Below are positions 1 through 8,226 of a stretch of DNA of 64,000 nucleotides, piece by piece; position 1 is the first letter of the stretch; each line of letters opens with the position of its first letter. The stretch is from Chitinophagaceae bacterium (GTDB lineage Bacteria; Bacteroidota; Bacteroidia; Chitinophagales; Chitinophagaceae). Where the stretch lies: NCBI GenBank assembly GCA_017307735.1, contig JAFKGR010000009.1:62001-126000 (forward strand), given 5' to 3'. The position numbers and the translations under genes are program-made. Under the pieces are notes generated by a model, which saw only the letters and a program-made list of their open reading frames with translations, made no database searches and had not been told where the DNA came from.

Positions 1-71
1 GGGTGAAATTCCGACTGAGGTTTTTATTTAACGTTTTTCTTTTTTACATTGTGCACCTAAAACTAACAAAT

Positions 72-662
72 ATGAGAACCACATTAAAAAAACTGCAATC
101 CGGATTATTTATTTTATCCATTCTATTTCTGTTTGCTTCATGCAGCAAGGATAAGAGCACTGACACTTCCGGGGTTAATACGCTGACCGCAACGATAAAG
201 TACGGAGGACAAACAATTACATTTAATGGTAATGGCGACAGCAGTGTCGTTACTTATGGAACAATCAGGTCGATGGGACAGACTTATTTTAGCATGATAG
301 GGAATGAACGGAACAGCCAAAAACAAATCCTGTTTATGATGTCGCCTTTTAGTGGTAAAGCAGGTAACTATGATCTGTCTGTCGGAATCACCGACGACAG
401 TCTGGCAATGGGTGTTATTTATATGAAAGGGGAAAATAATGGCACCGAAAAAGATGCTTTCGGAACATACCTGGAAACGAATAATGGCGATGTAATCCGC
501 GGAAGCGGTTTTCTTCATATTACATCATTGGCCAATAACAGAATAGAGGGAACCTTTGAAATGATCCTTCATAATTACGATGAAAATTCCGGAGTTTCGG
601 AGGAGATGACTGTTTCGGAAGGACGTATCAGTTTGCCGGCAATAAAAGCAGATATAGATTAG
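72..662 (+). CDS. Putative lipoprotein of unknown function
   Basis: A 196-residue exported protein. The ATG at 72 is preferred over the GTG at 3 because it begins a typical lipoprotein signal: MRTT, a hydrophobic stretch, then the lipobox LFASC followed by a charged Ser/Lys/Asp linker. The mature part is rich in Gly, Thr, Asn and hydrophobic residues in alternating stretches, which suggests a beta-rich fold. I see no catalytic motif and do not recognise the family. The stop codon overlaps the stop of the convergent fmt gene by a few bases, so the two transcripts run into each other. Confidence 0.75.
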   Translation: MRTTLKKLQSGLFILSILFLFASCSKDKSTDTSGVNTLTATIKYGGQTITFNGNGDSSVVTYGTIRSMGQTYFSMIGNERNSQKQILFMMSPFSGKAGNYDLSVGITDDSLAMGVIYMKGENNGTEKDAFGTYLETNNGDVIRGSGFLHITSLANNRIEGTFEMILHNYDENSGVSEEMTVSEGRISLPAIKADID

Positions 663-1591
663 AGGATTCTCCTTCCTCTCAGAAAATCTTCTATACTCAT
701 TTCTCTTTTTCCTTCCGGCTTTAATGTCAGAACAGAGATAAACCCATCAGCGGTGGCAAATTTCAGGAATGATTTACCATCTGTTTTCAATTGGCCGGGG
801 GTGGATTTAGGATCTTCAATTTGCTTTGAAACGGATCCGATTTTTATTCTTGCATCATTCAGAAAAGTATAAGCTCCGGGAAATGGATTTAATCCTCTTA
901 TAAAATTAAAAACCTGGCGGGTGGGTTGATCCCAATTTACCTTGCAATCTTCAGTATGAATTTTTGGCGCCGGTTTTAATTTTAAAGTGCCGGTAAGCGT
1001 TGATTGCGGTGAATCTTTTATGGTACCTTCATAAATGCCATGCACAGTTTTCAATAAAAGCCCGGCTCCAATAGTCATTAACTTGTCGTGTAATTCACCG
1101 GTGGTTTCATCATCTCCGATGGTTACTTTTTCCTGCATCAGAATATTGCCGGTATCTATTTCATGTTTCAATTTGAAAGTAGTGACACCTGTTTCTTTTT
1201 CTCCGTTGATAACTGCCCAGTGAATGGGCGCAGCTCCGCGGTATTGCGGCAGGAGTGAAGCGTGAAGATTAATTGTGCCCAAACGAGGCAAAGACCAGAC
1301 TGTTTCGGGCAACATTCTGAAAGCAACAACCACTTGTATATCCGGATTGATTTTTTTTAACTGTTCAAGAAATTCAGGCGACTTCAGCTTTGTTGGCTGC
1401 AATACGGGAATGTTATGATCGGTTGCATATTTTTTTACATCGCTTTGATGCATTTTCATTCCTCTTCCTGCAGGCTTATCGGGAGCAGTGACTACTGCCA
1501 CCACCTTAAAATCTTTATTGAGAAGATCCAATGAGGGAACTGCAAAAGCAGGTGTTCCCATAAATACAATTTTTAAATCTCTATGCATCAT
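659..1591 (-). CDS. fmt: Methionyl-tRNA formyltransferase
   Basis: Transfers the formyl group of 10-formyltetrahydrofolate to Met-tRNAfMet, making the initiator tRNA in the cytoplasm. The 310-residue length matches the family. The N-terminal Rossmann-like part opens with IVFMGTPAFAVPSLD, followed by the NLHASLLPQYRGAAPI active-site segment and the catalytic Asp in HEIDTGNIL; the C-terminal OB-like domain follows after about residue 205. The start is either of two adjacent Met codons. It overlaps the end of the upstream NamZ-like gene by 4 bp, so the two are probably translated from one mRNA. Confidence 0.95.
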   Translation of the reverse strand: MMHRDLKIVFMGTPAFAVPSLDLLNKDFKVVAVVTAPDKPAGRGMKMHQSDVKKYATDHNIPVLQPTKLKSPEFLEQLKKINPDIQVVVAFRMLPETVWSLPRLGTINLHASLLPQYRGAAPIHWAVINGEKETGVTTFKLKHEIDTGNILMQEKVTIGDDETTGELHDKLMTIGAGLLLKTVHGIYEGTIKDSPQSTLTGTLKLKPAPKIHTEDCKVNWDQPTRQVFNFIRGLNPFPGAYTFLNDARIKIGSVSKQIEDPKSTPGQLKTDGKSFLKFATADGFISVLTLKPEGKREMSIEDFLRGRRIL

Positions 1592-2829
1592 TTACCGAAA
1601 TCCTTATACAATAAATATTTCTTCCTGATCTTTTTAAAATGGTCTAAGTCCGGTTGCCAGCTTTCTCTGATTTCTTTTTCTGATTTCTGATCTTTGATTT
1701 GTTGCCACAACTCATCATTACCCGCGAGTTTATCAAAAAATGATTTTTTCATATCACCTGATTTGGGTTTGATGAAAAAATTTTCTTTGTCCGGGAATAA
1801 TTTATAGGCCTCCAGAATATATTTTATCTGGATCTGGTTATTGATTTCTTTTAAAACTTTATTTTTTGGCCCGGAGAGATTCCATCCGTAACATTTTTGT
1901 CCATAGTGTTTGCTGTTCATCGCTCCTTCGCGGGGTCCGGGTGTGAATGAAAACATACTATCGGGGAGGGAAGGATCTCCAAAAATCTGAAATGGTTTTT
2001 CTGTTCCCCTTCCTTCACTCAGTGTGGTTCCTTCAAAAAAGCAAGTGGAAGGGTACCAATAAATGGATTGGATATCCGGCAAATTAGGAGAAGGTTTGAC
2101 CGGCAATACATATTTGCTGTTGTGATCGTAATTCAGATTTTTAATGATTCGAAGTTTAAAACTTCCTTTACCTGCCGGATGCCATTGTTTGTAAGCATTC
2201 ATGGCCGTAACGCTCAGCCAGGATTCCCCAACTAACATCTTTGCATATTCGCCAATGGTCATTCCGTAAACGATCGGAACAGGCTGCATTCCGACAAAAC
2301 TTTTGAATTGTGGTTTTAAAACCGGCCCATCTACATAGAAACCATTTGGATTCGGGCGGTCCAAAATAATTAATGGTTTGTGGTTTTCAAAAGCAGCTTC
2401 CATAAATTCCTGCATGGAAGAAATATAGGTGTAAAAGCGTACACCAACATCCTGAATATCATAAATGAGAATGTCCACATCTTTTAAATCTTCGGCAGAA
2501 GGTGCGCGTTTGCTGCCGTACAGACTGATCACCTTTATCCCGGTTTGCTTATCGATATAGTTTCCGACTTTTTCTCCGGCGTCAGCGGTACCTCTGAATC
2601 CATGTTCAGGCCCAAAGATTACCTGAATATGAATTCCCGATTTTTTCAACATATCTACGAGGTGCACCTTCCCGACCATTGAGGTCTGATTGGCAAATAA
2701 TCCGATTCTTTTTCCCTTCAACAAAGGAAGGTATTGATTCATTCGTTCAGCTCCGGTTATAATCCTTTGTTGACATAATGAAGGAAGCGAAAGTGCAATC
2801 AGAAGAGACAGGAAGAGTAATTTTTTCAT
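1588..2829 (-). CDS. NamZ-like exo-beta-N-acetylmuramidase (DUF1343)
   Basis: A 413-residue exported protein of the DUF1343/YbbC family. A characterised member, NamZ, releases N-acetylmuramic acid from the non-reducing end of peptidoglycan fragments, so a role in cell-wall recycling is likely but inferred. A signal peptide (MKKLLFLSLLIALSLPSLCQ) is followed by family hallmarks FGPEHGFRG, DVDILIYDIQDVGVRFYTY and LDRPNPNG. It is first in a two-gene minus-strand unit with fmt, overlapping it by 4 bp. Its promoter should lie in the divergent gap between about 2830 and 2958. Confidence 0.88.
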   Translation of the reverse strand: MKKLLFLSLLIALSLPSLCQQRIITGAERMNQYLPLLKGKRIGLFANQTSMVGKVHLVDMLKKSGIHIQVIFGPEHGFRGTADAGEKVGNYIDKQTGIKVISLYGSKRAPSAEDLKDVDILIYDIQDVGVRFYTYISSMQEFMEAAFENHKPLIILDRPNPNGFYVDGPVLKPQFKSFVGMQPVPIVYGMTIGEYAKMLVGESWLSVTAMNAYKQWHPAGKGSFKLRIIKNLNYDHNSKYVLPVKPSPNLPDIQSIYWYPSTCFFEGTTLSEGRGTEKPFQIFGDPSLPDSMFSFTPGPREGAMNSKHYGQKCYGWNLSGPKNKVLKEINNQIQIKYILEAYKLFPDKENFFIKPKSGDMKKSFFDKLAGNDELWQQIKDQKSEKEIRESWQPDLDHFKKIRKKYLLYKDFGK

Positions 2830-2958
2830 AAAATAAGAATATCGATATGGCCAATTATAAAAAGCGTAAAATTATTATAATTGAACGACGATTTATCGGA
2901 TAGGTGTACAAAAAGGTTTATTTTGTCCGCCTATTTATTAAAAATTAAATTCCGAAAA

Positions 2959-3387
2959 ATGGCAAAAGCAAAAAAAGGTGATAAGGTAAAAGTTCATTAT
3001 ACAGGTAAATTGACAGATGGTGAACAATTTGACTCCAGTGTTGGAAGAGAACCACTTTCATTTACCGTAGGAGCAGGCCAGATGATCAAAGGGTTTGATG
3101 ATGCAATTCCGGGAATGGAACCGGGAGAAAAGAAGACAATTAAAATTATGCCGGCAGATGCTTATGGCGAAATAAATGAGGAAGCCATTATTGAATTTCC
3201 AAGAAAAGAAATTCCCAATACCATGGAAATTACCGAAGGGATGAGATTGCAGTTGAACGGGAATTCAGGCCAGCCGATACCGGTTGTGGTGAAAGAAATC
3301 AAAGAAGATGTGATTATTTTGGATGCAAATCATCATCTTGCAGGGAAGGAGTTGATTTTTGACATTGAACTGGTGGGGATAGACTAA
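2959..3387 (+). CDS. FKBP-type peptidyl-prolyl isomerase, SlyD-like
   Basis: A 142-residue cytoplasmic prolyl isomerase and chaperone of the SlyD type. The FKBP half is seen in KVHYTGKLTDGEQFDSS and GMEPGEKKTIKI; the inserted flap follows (about residues 65-110, from DAYGEINEE to VVKEIKED), then the closing FKBP strand. The metal-binding His-rich tail of E. coli SlyD is absent, as in many homologues. The ATG at 2959 is chosen over an upstream TTG (2881) because the extra 26 residues look non-homologous and the ATG begins the usual MAKAKKGDKVKVHY start. Confidence 0.9.
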   Translation: MAKAKKGDKVKVHYTGKLTDGEQFDSSVGREPLSFTVGAGQMIKGFDDAIPGMEPGEKKTIKIMPADAYGEINEEAIIEFPRKEIPNTMEITEGMRLQLNGNSGQPIPVVVKEIKEDVIILDANHHLAGKELIFDIELVGID

Positions 3388-3447
3388 CAGGATTTTTTAG
3401 AAAACAGGTTTCTTATATCTTCGTTTTGAATCTAATCGGAATATTTT

Positions 3448-4065
3448 ATGAAAAGGTTTTTAGGAATAATTTTTTTGGTTATCGTGGTAGTTTTTGCATG
3501 GCGGTACTTTTCTAAAAAGGGAGGCAGTGCAAAAGAAAAAGATCCGGATCCTGTTGCTATCAAAGCAGGAAAGCACTCTCAGTCGTTTAATGCCAAGGTG
3601 GCTTCTGCCATCAGTAATTACATGTTGATGAAAGATGCATTTGTCAATGATGATTCTGCCACTGCCCAAAAACAGGCCGGTGAATTCATCAAATCAATAA
3701 ATGCTTTGCCTTTGGATGAACTGATCAGTAACGGTGATTCCACAATTAAGACCACCGCACAACAACAATTGAGCGACATTAAATCGAATACAGCTCCCAT
3801 AGCGTCAGGAGAAAGCCTTCAGGAAATGAGGCATGATTTCTATATGGTTTCTGAAAACCTTTATCCTTTTCTTAAAATCATCGGCTACGAAGGAGAAAAA
3901 CTTTATTGGCAAAATTGCCCGATGGCATTCGGCGATAACCAGAGTGCCGACTGGCTAAGCAATACCCGTGAAATAATGAATCCTTATTTGGGCAAGAAGC
4001 ATCCGATATACAAGAGCGGGATGTTGCATTGCGGAGAAACAAAAGATTCCATTTTTACAAAATAG
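3448..4065 (+). CDS. DUF3347-type envelope protein
   Basis: A 205-residue protein with a single N-terminal hydrophobic segment (residues 4-18) that acts as signal or anchor. The remainder matches the pattern of DUF3347 proteins, Bacteroidota periplasmic helical proteins often found with heavy-metal efflux genes: a region around SAISNYMLMKDAFVNDD, then the C-terminal YWQNCPMAF, WLSNTREIMNPYLGKK and MLHCGE segments. Two Cys residues sit in these conserved segments and might bind metal, which is inference. No efflux genes are adjacent here. Confidence 0.75.
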   Translation: MKRFLGIIFLVIVVVFAWRYFSKKGGSAKEKDPDPVAIKAGKHSQSFNAKVASAISNYMLMKDAFVNDDSATAQKQAGEFIKSINALPLDELISNGDSTIKTTAQQQLSDIKSNTAPIASGESLQEMRHDFYMVSENLYPFLKIIGYEGEKLYWQNCPMAFGDNQSADWLSNTREIMNPYLGKKHPIYKSGMLHCGETKDSIFTK

Positions 4066-4977
4066 TCAGAAGCAAAGAGTGCCGGCAGGAAGCGACTGAT
4101 TGCCCTGCAAACCTCCGGTATGGATACAAAGTATTTTGCTACTGCGGGGGAATTCTCCTTTTTGAATCATGTCGATTACTCCGAAAAGCATTTTGGAAGT
4201 ATAAACCATATCAAGAGGAATTTGGTAATCCCGGTAAAATTGATTTATAAATTTAATCAGTTCGTCATTTCTCTTGGCAAATCCGCCAAAATGATAATTG
4301 GAAACCACAGATAATTTATCCAACGAACGGACTCCCATCTCCAACATGCGTTTCGGAATGTCATACATATTTTTTATCGCCGGAAAAGCAACGATAGTTT
4401 CCTTTCGGCTTTTTAGCAAAAGTCCGGCGAGCGTTGTTCCGCTTCCGACGGGTGTACAGATATGGCTATAGGTATTCTCTGGTACCAGGTTCATTATATC
4501 CATTGCTCCCTTTGCACCTTTTTTGCCAAATCCACCTAACGGGACCAAAGTATGCGGGCCATATTTTGAAATTAATAAATCATTATTTGTTTGTTCGGAA
4601 ATTTTCCTGAATTCACTCCGTTCCATACCGTGTAATTCCATTCCCATTTTTTGGCAATATTTCAGGGTAGGAGAATTCAAAATCTCTCCACGCACCAGTC
4701 CGATACATTTTATCCCTAATGTACGACATGCATAAGCAGTTGCTGAAAGATGATTGCTGAGAGCTCCTCCAAACGTTAGCAATGTCCTGTGATTCGATTG
4801 AAGGCAATCACTCAGAAATAAGGATAATTTGAAAATTTTATTTCCTGAAAGCATTGGATGGATCAAATCGAGCCTGAGGATATCTATTTGAATTAAAGAA
4901 TTTTCTTTTTGTTTCAGAATAATTTCTTCAATAACCGGCGGCCTCTCCCACAATGAAGTGTAATCGAAAGAACTCAT
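4066..4977 (-). CDS. PLP-dependent ACC deaminase / D-cysteine desulfhydrase family enzyme
   Basis: A 303-residue fold-type II PLP enzyme. The SGNKIFKL segment carries the expected PLP lysine, TFGGALSNHLSATAYACR is the substrate/phosphate segment, and VGSGTTLAG matches the glycine-rich phosphate loop. Members deaminate 1-aminocyclopropane-1-carboxylate or desulfurate D-cysteine; many Bacteroidota copies have unproved substrates and I cannot choose from sequence. It is convergent with the DUF3347 gene with no gap, and divergent from the nucleotidyltransferase at 5038. Confidence 0.85.
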   Translation of the reverse strand: MSSFDYTSLWERPPVIEEIILKQKENSLIQIDILRLDLIHPMLSGNKIFKLSLFLSDCLQSNHRTLLTFGGALSNHLSATAYACRTLGIKCIGLVRGEILNSPTLKYCQKMGMELHGMERSEFRKISEQTNNDLLISKYGPHTLVPLGGFGKKGAKGAMDIMNLVPENTYSHICTPVGSGTTLAGLLLKSRKETIVAFPAIKNMYDIPKRMLEMGVRSLDKLSVVSNYHFGGFAKRNDELIKFINQFYRDYQIPLDMVYTSKMLFGVIDMIQKGEFPRSSKILCIHTGGLQGNQSLPAGTLCF

Positions 4978-5037
4978 TAAACTTTCTTGCTTATTTTCGC
5001 AGGCAAAATTAATTGTTCATATAAATTAATTAAATTA

Positions 5038-5934
5038 ATGAAGCCCACGTTATTGATTCTTGCGGCAGGCATGGGAAGCAGATATGGCGGATTAAAACAA
5101 ATGGATTCCTTTGGTCCCAACGGCGAAACAATTATAGATTATTCAATTTACGATGCCATCCAGTGCGGTTATGGAAAGATTGTTTTTATTGTGAGAGATT
5201 CATTCCGCGAGGCATTCATGAAACTTTTTGAATCGAAGATAAAAGGCAGGGTAAAAACGGAATATGTGAATCAGGAACAGGATGTGTTTATCGGAGATTT
5301 CAAAATCCCTGAAGGGCGCCAGAAACCCTGGGGAACTGCTCATGCAGTTCTTTGCGCAAAAAATGTAATTCATGAACCTTTTGCTGTCATCAATGCTGAT
5401 GATTTTTATGGAAGGGATGCTTTTGAAAAAAGCGCTGAATTTTTGAAAAATGGTGTTTCACACAAAAAATATTGCCTGATTGGTTATGAATTGGGAAACA
5501 CGGTTTCTCCTTACGGATCTGTTAGCCGCGGCGTTTGTGAGGTGGATGAAAACCACCATTTGGTAGGCGTTACTGAAAGGACGAAAGTTTGGGTGAAAGA
5601 CGGGAAAATATTTTATCTCGACAATGATGCACCCGTTGAAACACCTGCCAAAACACCTGTCAGTATGAATTTTTGGGGGTTTGATCCCACGGTTTTCCCG
5701 TTCATTCAGGAACAGTTTCAGGAATTCCTTTCTCAATCCGGAGAGAATCTTAAAGCAGAATTTTTTATTCCTTTGGTGGCCGATAAATTTATTCATTCGG
5801 GCAAAGGTTCAATCGAGGTAATTCCGACAAATGCAAAATGGTTTGGGGTAACCTACAAAGAAGATGCACCCATAGTAAGAAAAGACATTCACGAACTTAT
5901 AGATGCCGGTGTGTATGAAAAGAATCTTTGGTAG
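5038..5934 (+). CDS. Sugar-phosphate nucleotidyltransferase family protein
   Basis: A 298-residue NTP-transferase-like protein. The N-terminus LILAAGMGSRYGGLKQMD holds the nucleotide-binding GxGxRxxxLK-type loop, and AVINADDFYGRDA carries the metal-binding Asp pair. It would join a nucleoside triphosphate to a sugar phosphate or similar acceptor; the acceptor cannot be told. The ATG at 5038 is used instead of the upstream TTG (4987), because the family begins at the hydrophobic first strand. It stands alone, divergent from the PLP enzyme and convergent with the protease gene. Confidence 0.85.
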   Translation: MKPTLLILAAGMGSRYGGLKQMDSFGPNGETIIDYSIYDAIQCGYGKIVFIVRDSFREAFMKLFESKIKGRVKTEYVNQEQDVFIGDFKIPEGRQKPWGTAHAVLCAKNVIHEPFAVINADDFYGRDAFEKSAEFLKNGVSHKKYCLIGYELGNTVSPYGSVSRGVCEVDENHHLVGVTERTKVWVKDGKIFYLDNDAPVETPAKTPVSMNFWGFDPTVFPFIQEQFQEFLSQSGENLKAEFFIPLVADKFIHSGKGSIEVIPTNAKWFGVTYKEDAPIVRKDIHELIDAGVYEKNLW

Positions 5935-5940
5935 AGAGAT

Positions 5941-7035
5941 TTAATTCCCTTTAACCTTGAAAATGTAATTTTCAATAGAGTCAATCTGTTGCACTCTTGA
6001 ATGGCCTTTCAGGGTGTTGTTGCTGGGGATGCGAATAGAGTCGCCGGTTTTCTCTTTCATTTCTTTCACGGCTTCAATAATACTTTTTGATTTGATAGCA
6101 AATACCACTCCATCGGCATTGGTTTCTTTGCTGCTGATGATTCCAATTACTTCTCCTTTCTTGTCGAGAACCGGGCCGCCACTGTTTCCGGGGTTAACAG
6201 AAATACTGATCTGATAGGCGGAAGTGTCTCCTGAATATCCTGTGGTCGCACTCAAATATCCCTGATTGTAAACAATATCTTCTCTCGGATATCCCAAAGT
6301 AAAGATCTGTTCAGCCAGGCTTGAACCCGACTTCGCAAGGTTATATGGAATGCTCTTGACCTTTTTGAAAGAAGAATCAGTGATTTTTAAGATGGCTAAA
6401 TCCGTGATAGGATTTGTGTAAACAGCGGTGGCTGCATATTGATTGCCCTGCTGATTTTCAACAATGAGATTTTTGGCTCTGCTTACCACATGTGCATTTG
6501 TGATCACATATCCTCTTCCATCAAGGAGAAAACCTGTAGCCCGGAAGTTAGCTGTAAAGGGAGTTTTTGTGGAAGCCACATGATTCAGCTTACTTTCCAT
6601 CTGATTGAGCTTATTTTCCAACTGATTGATTTTGTTGTCAACCAGTGGGGTCAGAGCTGATTTCTTATTTTGTGAAAGGAAGGAAACGCCGGTTGCCGTG
6701 AAAATTGAAACTAAAACCGCGGCGGCCGCTGCAACAGAGATTGTGCGTTTGTAACGCTTCCAGATATGAACGACTTTTGCTTTTAACTTGCTGTTCTTAA
6801 AGTTAATGGCACCTTCCAATTCCAATTTATCTTCCACACTGTTCATTACGCTTTTTAAATTGGAAATTTTGGAAAGATTATCCAGTTGTTCAAGGAAAAA
6901 AATATGTTCTACTGCAAGTTGATCTATATGAGCATTGGATTTGCGCAACTCTTCAAACTGAGCGGCTTCCTCATGGCTCATTTCTCCTCTGTAGTATCTT
7001 TCAATTGCATCCAATAAAAGTAAATCCTGCTCCAT
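5941..7035 (-). CDS. Membrane trypsin-like (S1C) protease with anti-sigma-like N-terminus
   Basis: A 364-residue protein with three parts. Residues 1-95 form an acidic, probably cytoplasmic region starting LLLLDAIERYYRGEMSHEEA, resembling the N-terminus of Bacteroidota anti-sigma factors. Residues 98-120 are one membrane segment. After a short coiled coil (131-152, leucine/asparagine heptads), residues 165-325 are a trypsin-like domain with His182 (ITNAHVV), Asp212 (TDLAIL) and Ser285 (NPGNSGGP), all three catalytic residues present. There is no PDZ domain, unlike DegP. It lies 2 bp downstream of the ECF sigma gene, so it is probably the partner of that sigma factor; periplasmic proteolysis coupled to sigma control is inference. 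Confidence 0.85.
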   Translation of the reverse strand: MEQDLLLLDAIERYYRGEMSHEEAAQFEELRKSNAHIDQLAVEHIFFLEQLDNLSKISNLKSVMNSVEDKLELEGAINFKNSKLKAKVVHIWKRYKRTISVAAAAAVLVSIFTATGVSFLSQNKKSALTPLVDNKINQLENKLNQMESKLNHVASTKTPFTANFRATGFLLDGRGYVITNAHVVSRAKNLIVENQQGNQYAATAVYTNPITDLAILKITDSSFKKVKSIPYNLAKSGSSLAEQIFTLGYPREDIVYNQGYLSATTGYSGDTSAYQISISVNPGNSGGPVLDKKGEVIGIISSKETNADGVVFAIKSKSIIEAVKEMKEKTGDSIRIPSNNTLKGHSRVQQIDSIENYIFKVKGN

Positions 7036-7037
7036 CT

Positions 7038-7619
7038 TTAATCCTCGTTTTTATATCTTGAAAAGAATAATTTTTTCAATCTCATGAGGCATTTATACTT
7101 CTGTGTCTTCGCATTGTCTGCATTTGTATATCCAAACGATTCTGCAATTTCAGGCATAGATTTTTTTTGAATATAAAATGCTTCCAACAAACTTTTGCAC
7201 GGTTCTCCGATTTTTCCAAGCGCCTCATCCATTAATTGCAAATCGGCATCTTTCTTTTCATGCATCTCCAGGTCATCCTCAACCGGTACGATTTCATTCA
7301 GCGTATCGAAACTCCCCGTATAAAACCTCTTTTCTCTTTCAATTTTCTTCAGCCACAGCCTACGGCAAATTGAATACAGGTATGTTCTGATACGACACGT
7401 TAATTCAAATGATTCCGATTGCGCATTTTCAAACAGGATTACCATAGCTTCCTGAAACACATCCCGGGCATCATCAGAAAATCCGTTGTTTTTTATTACA
7501 AAAGATTGAATTGGCCCGAAACTTTGCCTGTATATCATTTCTATTGCCAACGGATCATGGGTTGATAACCCTCTGAGCAGCGCCTTCTCATCATCAAAAG
7601 TATTCACCTGCCTATGCAT
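7038..7619 (-). CDS. ECF-type RNA polymerase sigma factor
   Basis: A 193-residue extracytoplasmic-function sigma factor. Region 2 is seen in LAIEMIYRQSFGPIQSF with SDDARDVFQEAMVILFE (the -10 binding helices), and region 4 in LLEAFYIQKKSMPEIAESFG with a helix-turn-helix that should read the -35 element. The ATG at 7617-7619 (MHRQVNTFDDE) is preferred to a start ten codons upstream, because homologues begin near the region 2 helix. It is the first gene of a two-gene unit with the membrane protease. An inverted repeat lies just upstream and may be autoregulatory. Confidence 0.9.
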   Translation of the reverse strand: MHRQVNTFDDEKALLRGLSTHDPLAIEMIYRQSFGPIQSFVIKNNGFSDDARDVFQEAMVILFENAQSESFELTCRIRTYLYSICRRLWLKKIEREKRFYTGSFDTLNEIVPVEDDLEMHEKKDADLQLMDEALGKIGEPCKSLLEAFYIQKKSMPEIAESFGYTNADNAKTQKYKCLMRLKKLFFSRYKNED

Positions 7620-7640
7620 TAATACGATTAGGCTGGAAAA

Positions 7641-7685
7641 GTAACCCAAAAAAGATTTTGAAAAAAGTTATTTTGATTGGGTTAC
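7641..7685. promoter_or_regulatory. Inverted repeat between ECF sigma and small lipoprotein genes
   Basis: GTAACCCA (7641-7648) and its reverse complement TGGGTTAC (7678-7685) face each other across 29 bases in the divergent gap. ECF -35 elements often contain an AAC core, so each arm could be a -35 element for one of the diverging genes. This is a sequence observation with an inferred role. Confidence 0.4.
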
Positions 7686-7744
7686 CTTTTTTCGTTTCCG
7701 GAATATAAATCACGTAAATCAAAAATTATTAAATTTTAAGAAAC

Positions 7745-7957
7745 ATGAAAAAATTATTAGCAGTTATGGCAGTTTCTGCCTTCTTGTTCGCTTGCAACAG
7801 TGGCGCAAGCTCTTCTTCAACTTCAACTGATTCTACAGCCGTAGCTCCGGCAACTGATTCAGCAGCCGCAGCTCCCGCTACTACTGACTCTTCAGCAACC
7901 GCAGCTCCTGCAGCAGATTCAAGCGCAAAGCCAGCTACTGATTCTACAGCTAAATAA
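7745..7957 (+). CDS. Small Ala/Ser/Thr/Pro-rich lipoprotein
   Basis: A 70-residue predicted lipoprotein. The signal MKKLLAVMAVSAFLFAC ends in the lipobox LFAC. The remaining 53 residues are almost only Ala, Ser, Thr, Pro and Asp in loosely repeated ATDS/APAADSS units, which suggests a disordered surface or periplasmic tether. A strong terminator follows. Small lipoproteins of this composition are common in the group and have no assigned function. It is divergent from the ECF sigma gene and shares the dyad-containing gap. Confidence 0.75.
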   Translation: MKKLLAVMAVSAFLFACNSGASSSSTSTDSTAVAPATDSAAAAPATTDSSATAAPAADSSAKPATDSTAK

Positions 7958-8008
7958 AAAAGTTGTTATAATAGCCTTTGTGTTATTTTGAAAGGCAATC
8001 TGAAAAGG

Positions 8009-8040
8009 CCGCTTCTCATTGAGCAAGCGGTTTTTTTTTT
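8009..8040 (+). terminator. Rho-independent terminator after small lipoprotein
   Basis: Six-base stem CCGCTT (8009-8014) with AAGCGG (8025-8030), a loop that can add CTC/GAG pairs, then ten T residues. It closes the 70-residue lipoprotein gene and separates it from the aromatic operon. Confidence 0.85.
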
Positions 8041-8058
8041 GACAACTTAAAAAGTTTT

Positions 8059-8091
8059 TTTGCAGAAAATAAAAATTGTCTATTAATTTTG
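8059..8091 (+). promoter_or_regulatory. Bacteroidota-type promoter of the aromatic operon
   Basis: TTTG (8059-8062) and TAATTTTG (8084-8091, a perfect TAnnTTTG) are separated by 21 bases, the spacing expected for the -33 and -7 elements. Transcription would start near 8096-8099, at or just before the leader-peptide ATG. Confidence 0.6.
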
Positions 8092-8098
8092 CTCCGCA

Positions 8099-8194
8099 AT
8101 GGTCAATCCAAAGTCACATACCGGATTTTATTACAACTATTATTTTAGCTTTTACTTTAGTGATAGCCGGGATGTCTTTGTCGTGAGCAGATAG
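8099..8194 (+). CDS. Phe/Tyr-rich leader peptide of the aromatic operon
   Basis: A 31-codon ORF whose middle (8126-8158) reads FYYNYYFSFYF: nine of eleven codons are Phe or Tyr, with one more Phe later. It sits directly upstream of pheA, tyrA and the DAHP synthase gene, whose products make Phe and Tyr. Such an aromatic run is the mark of an attenuation leader, where shortage of charged tRNA-Phe or tRNA-Tyr stalls the ribosome. A segment inside it (8166-8173) repeats the right arm of the downstream terminator. No other start codon exists in frame. No protein function is expected for the peptide itself. Confidence 0.82.
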   Translation: MVNPKSHTGFYYNYYFSFYFSDSRDVFVVSR

Positions 8195-8226
8195 ATAAAA
8201 AAATATAACGATAATAGAATCCCGGC
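8166..8226 (+). promoter_or_regulatory. Candidate antiterminator of the pheA attenuator
   Basis: GCCGGGAT at 8166-8173 is identical to the right arm of the terminator (8234-8241) and so is complementary to its left arm ATCCCGGC (8219-8226). Pairing of 8166-8173 with 8219-8226 would prevent the terminator from forming. A ribosome stalled in the Phe/Tyr run would favour this pairing. The pairing is read from sequence; the regulatory outcome is inferred. Confidence 0.7.
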
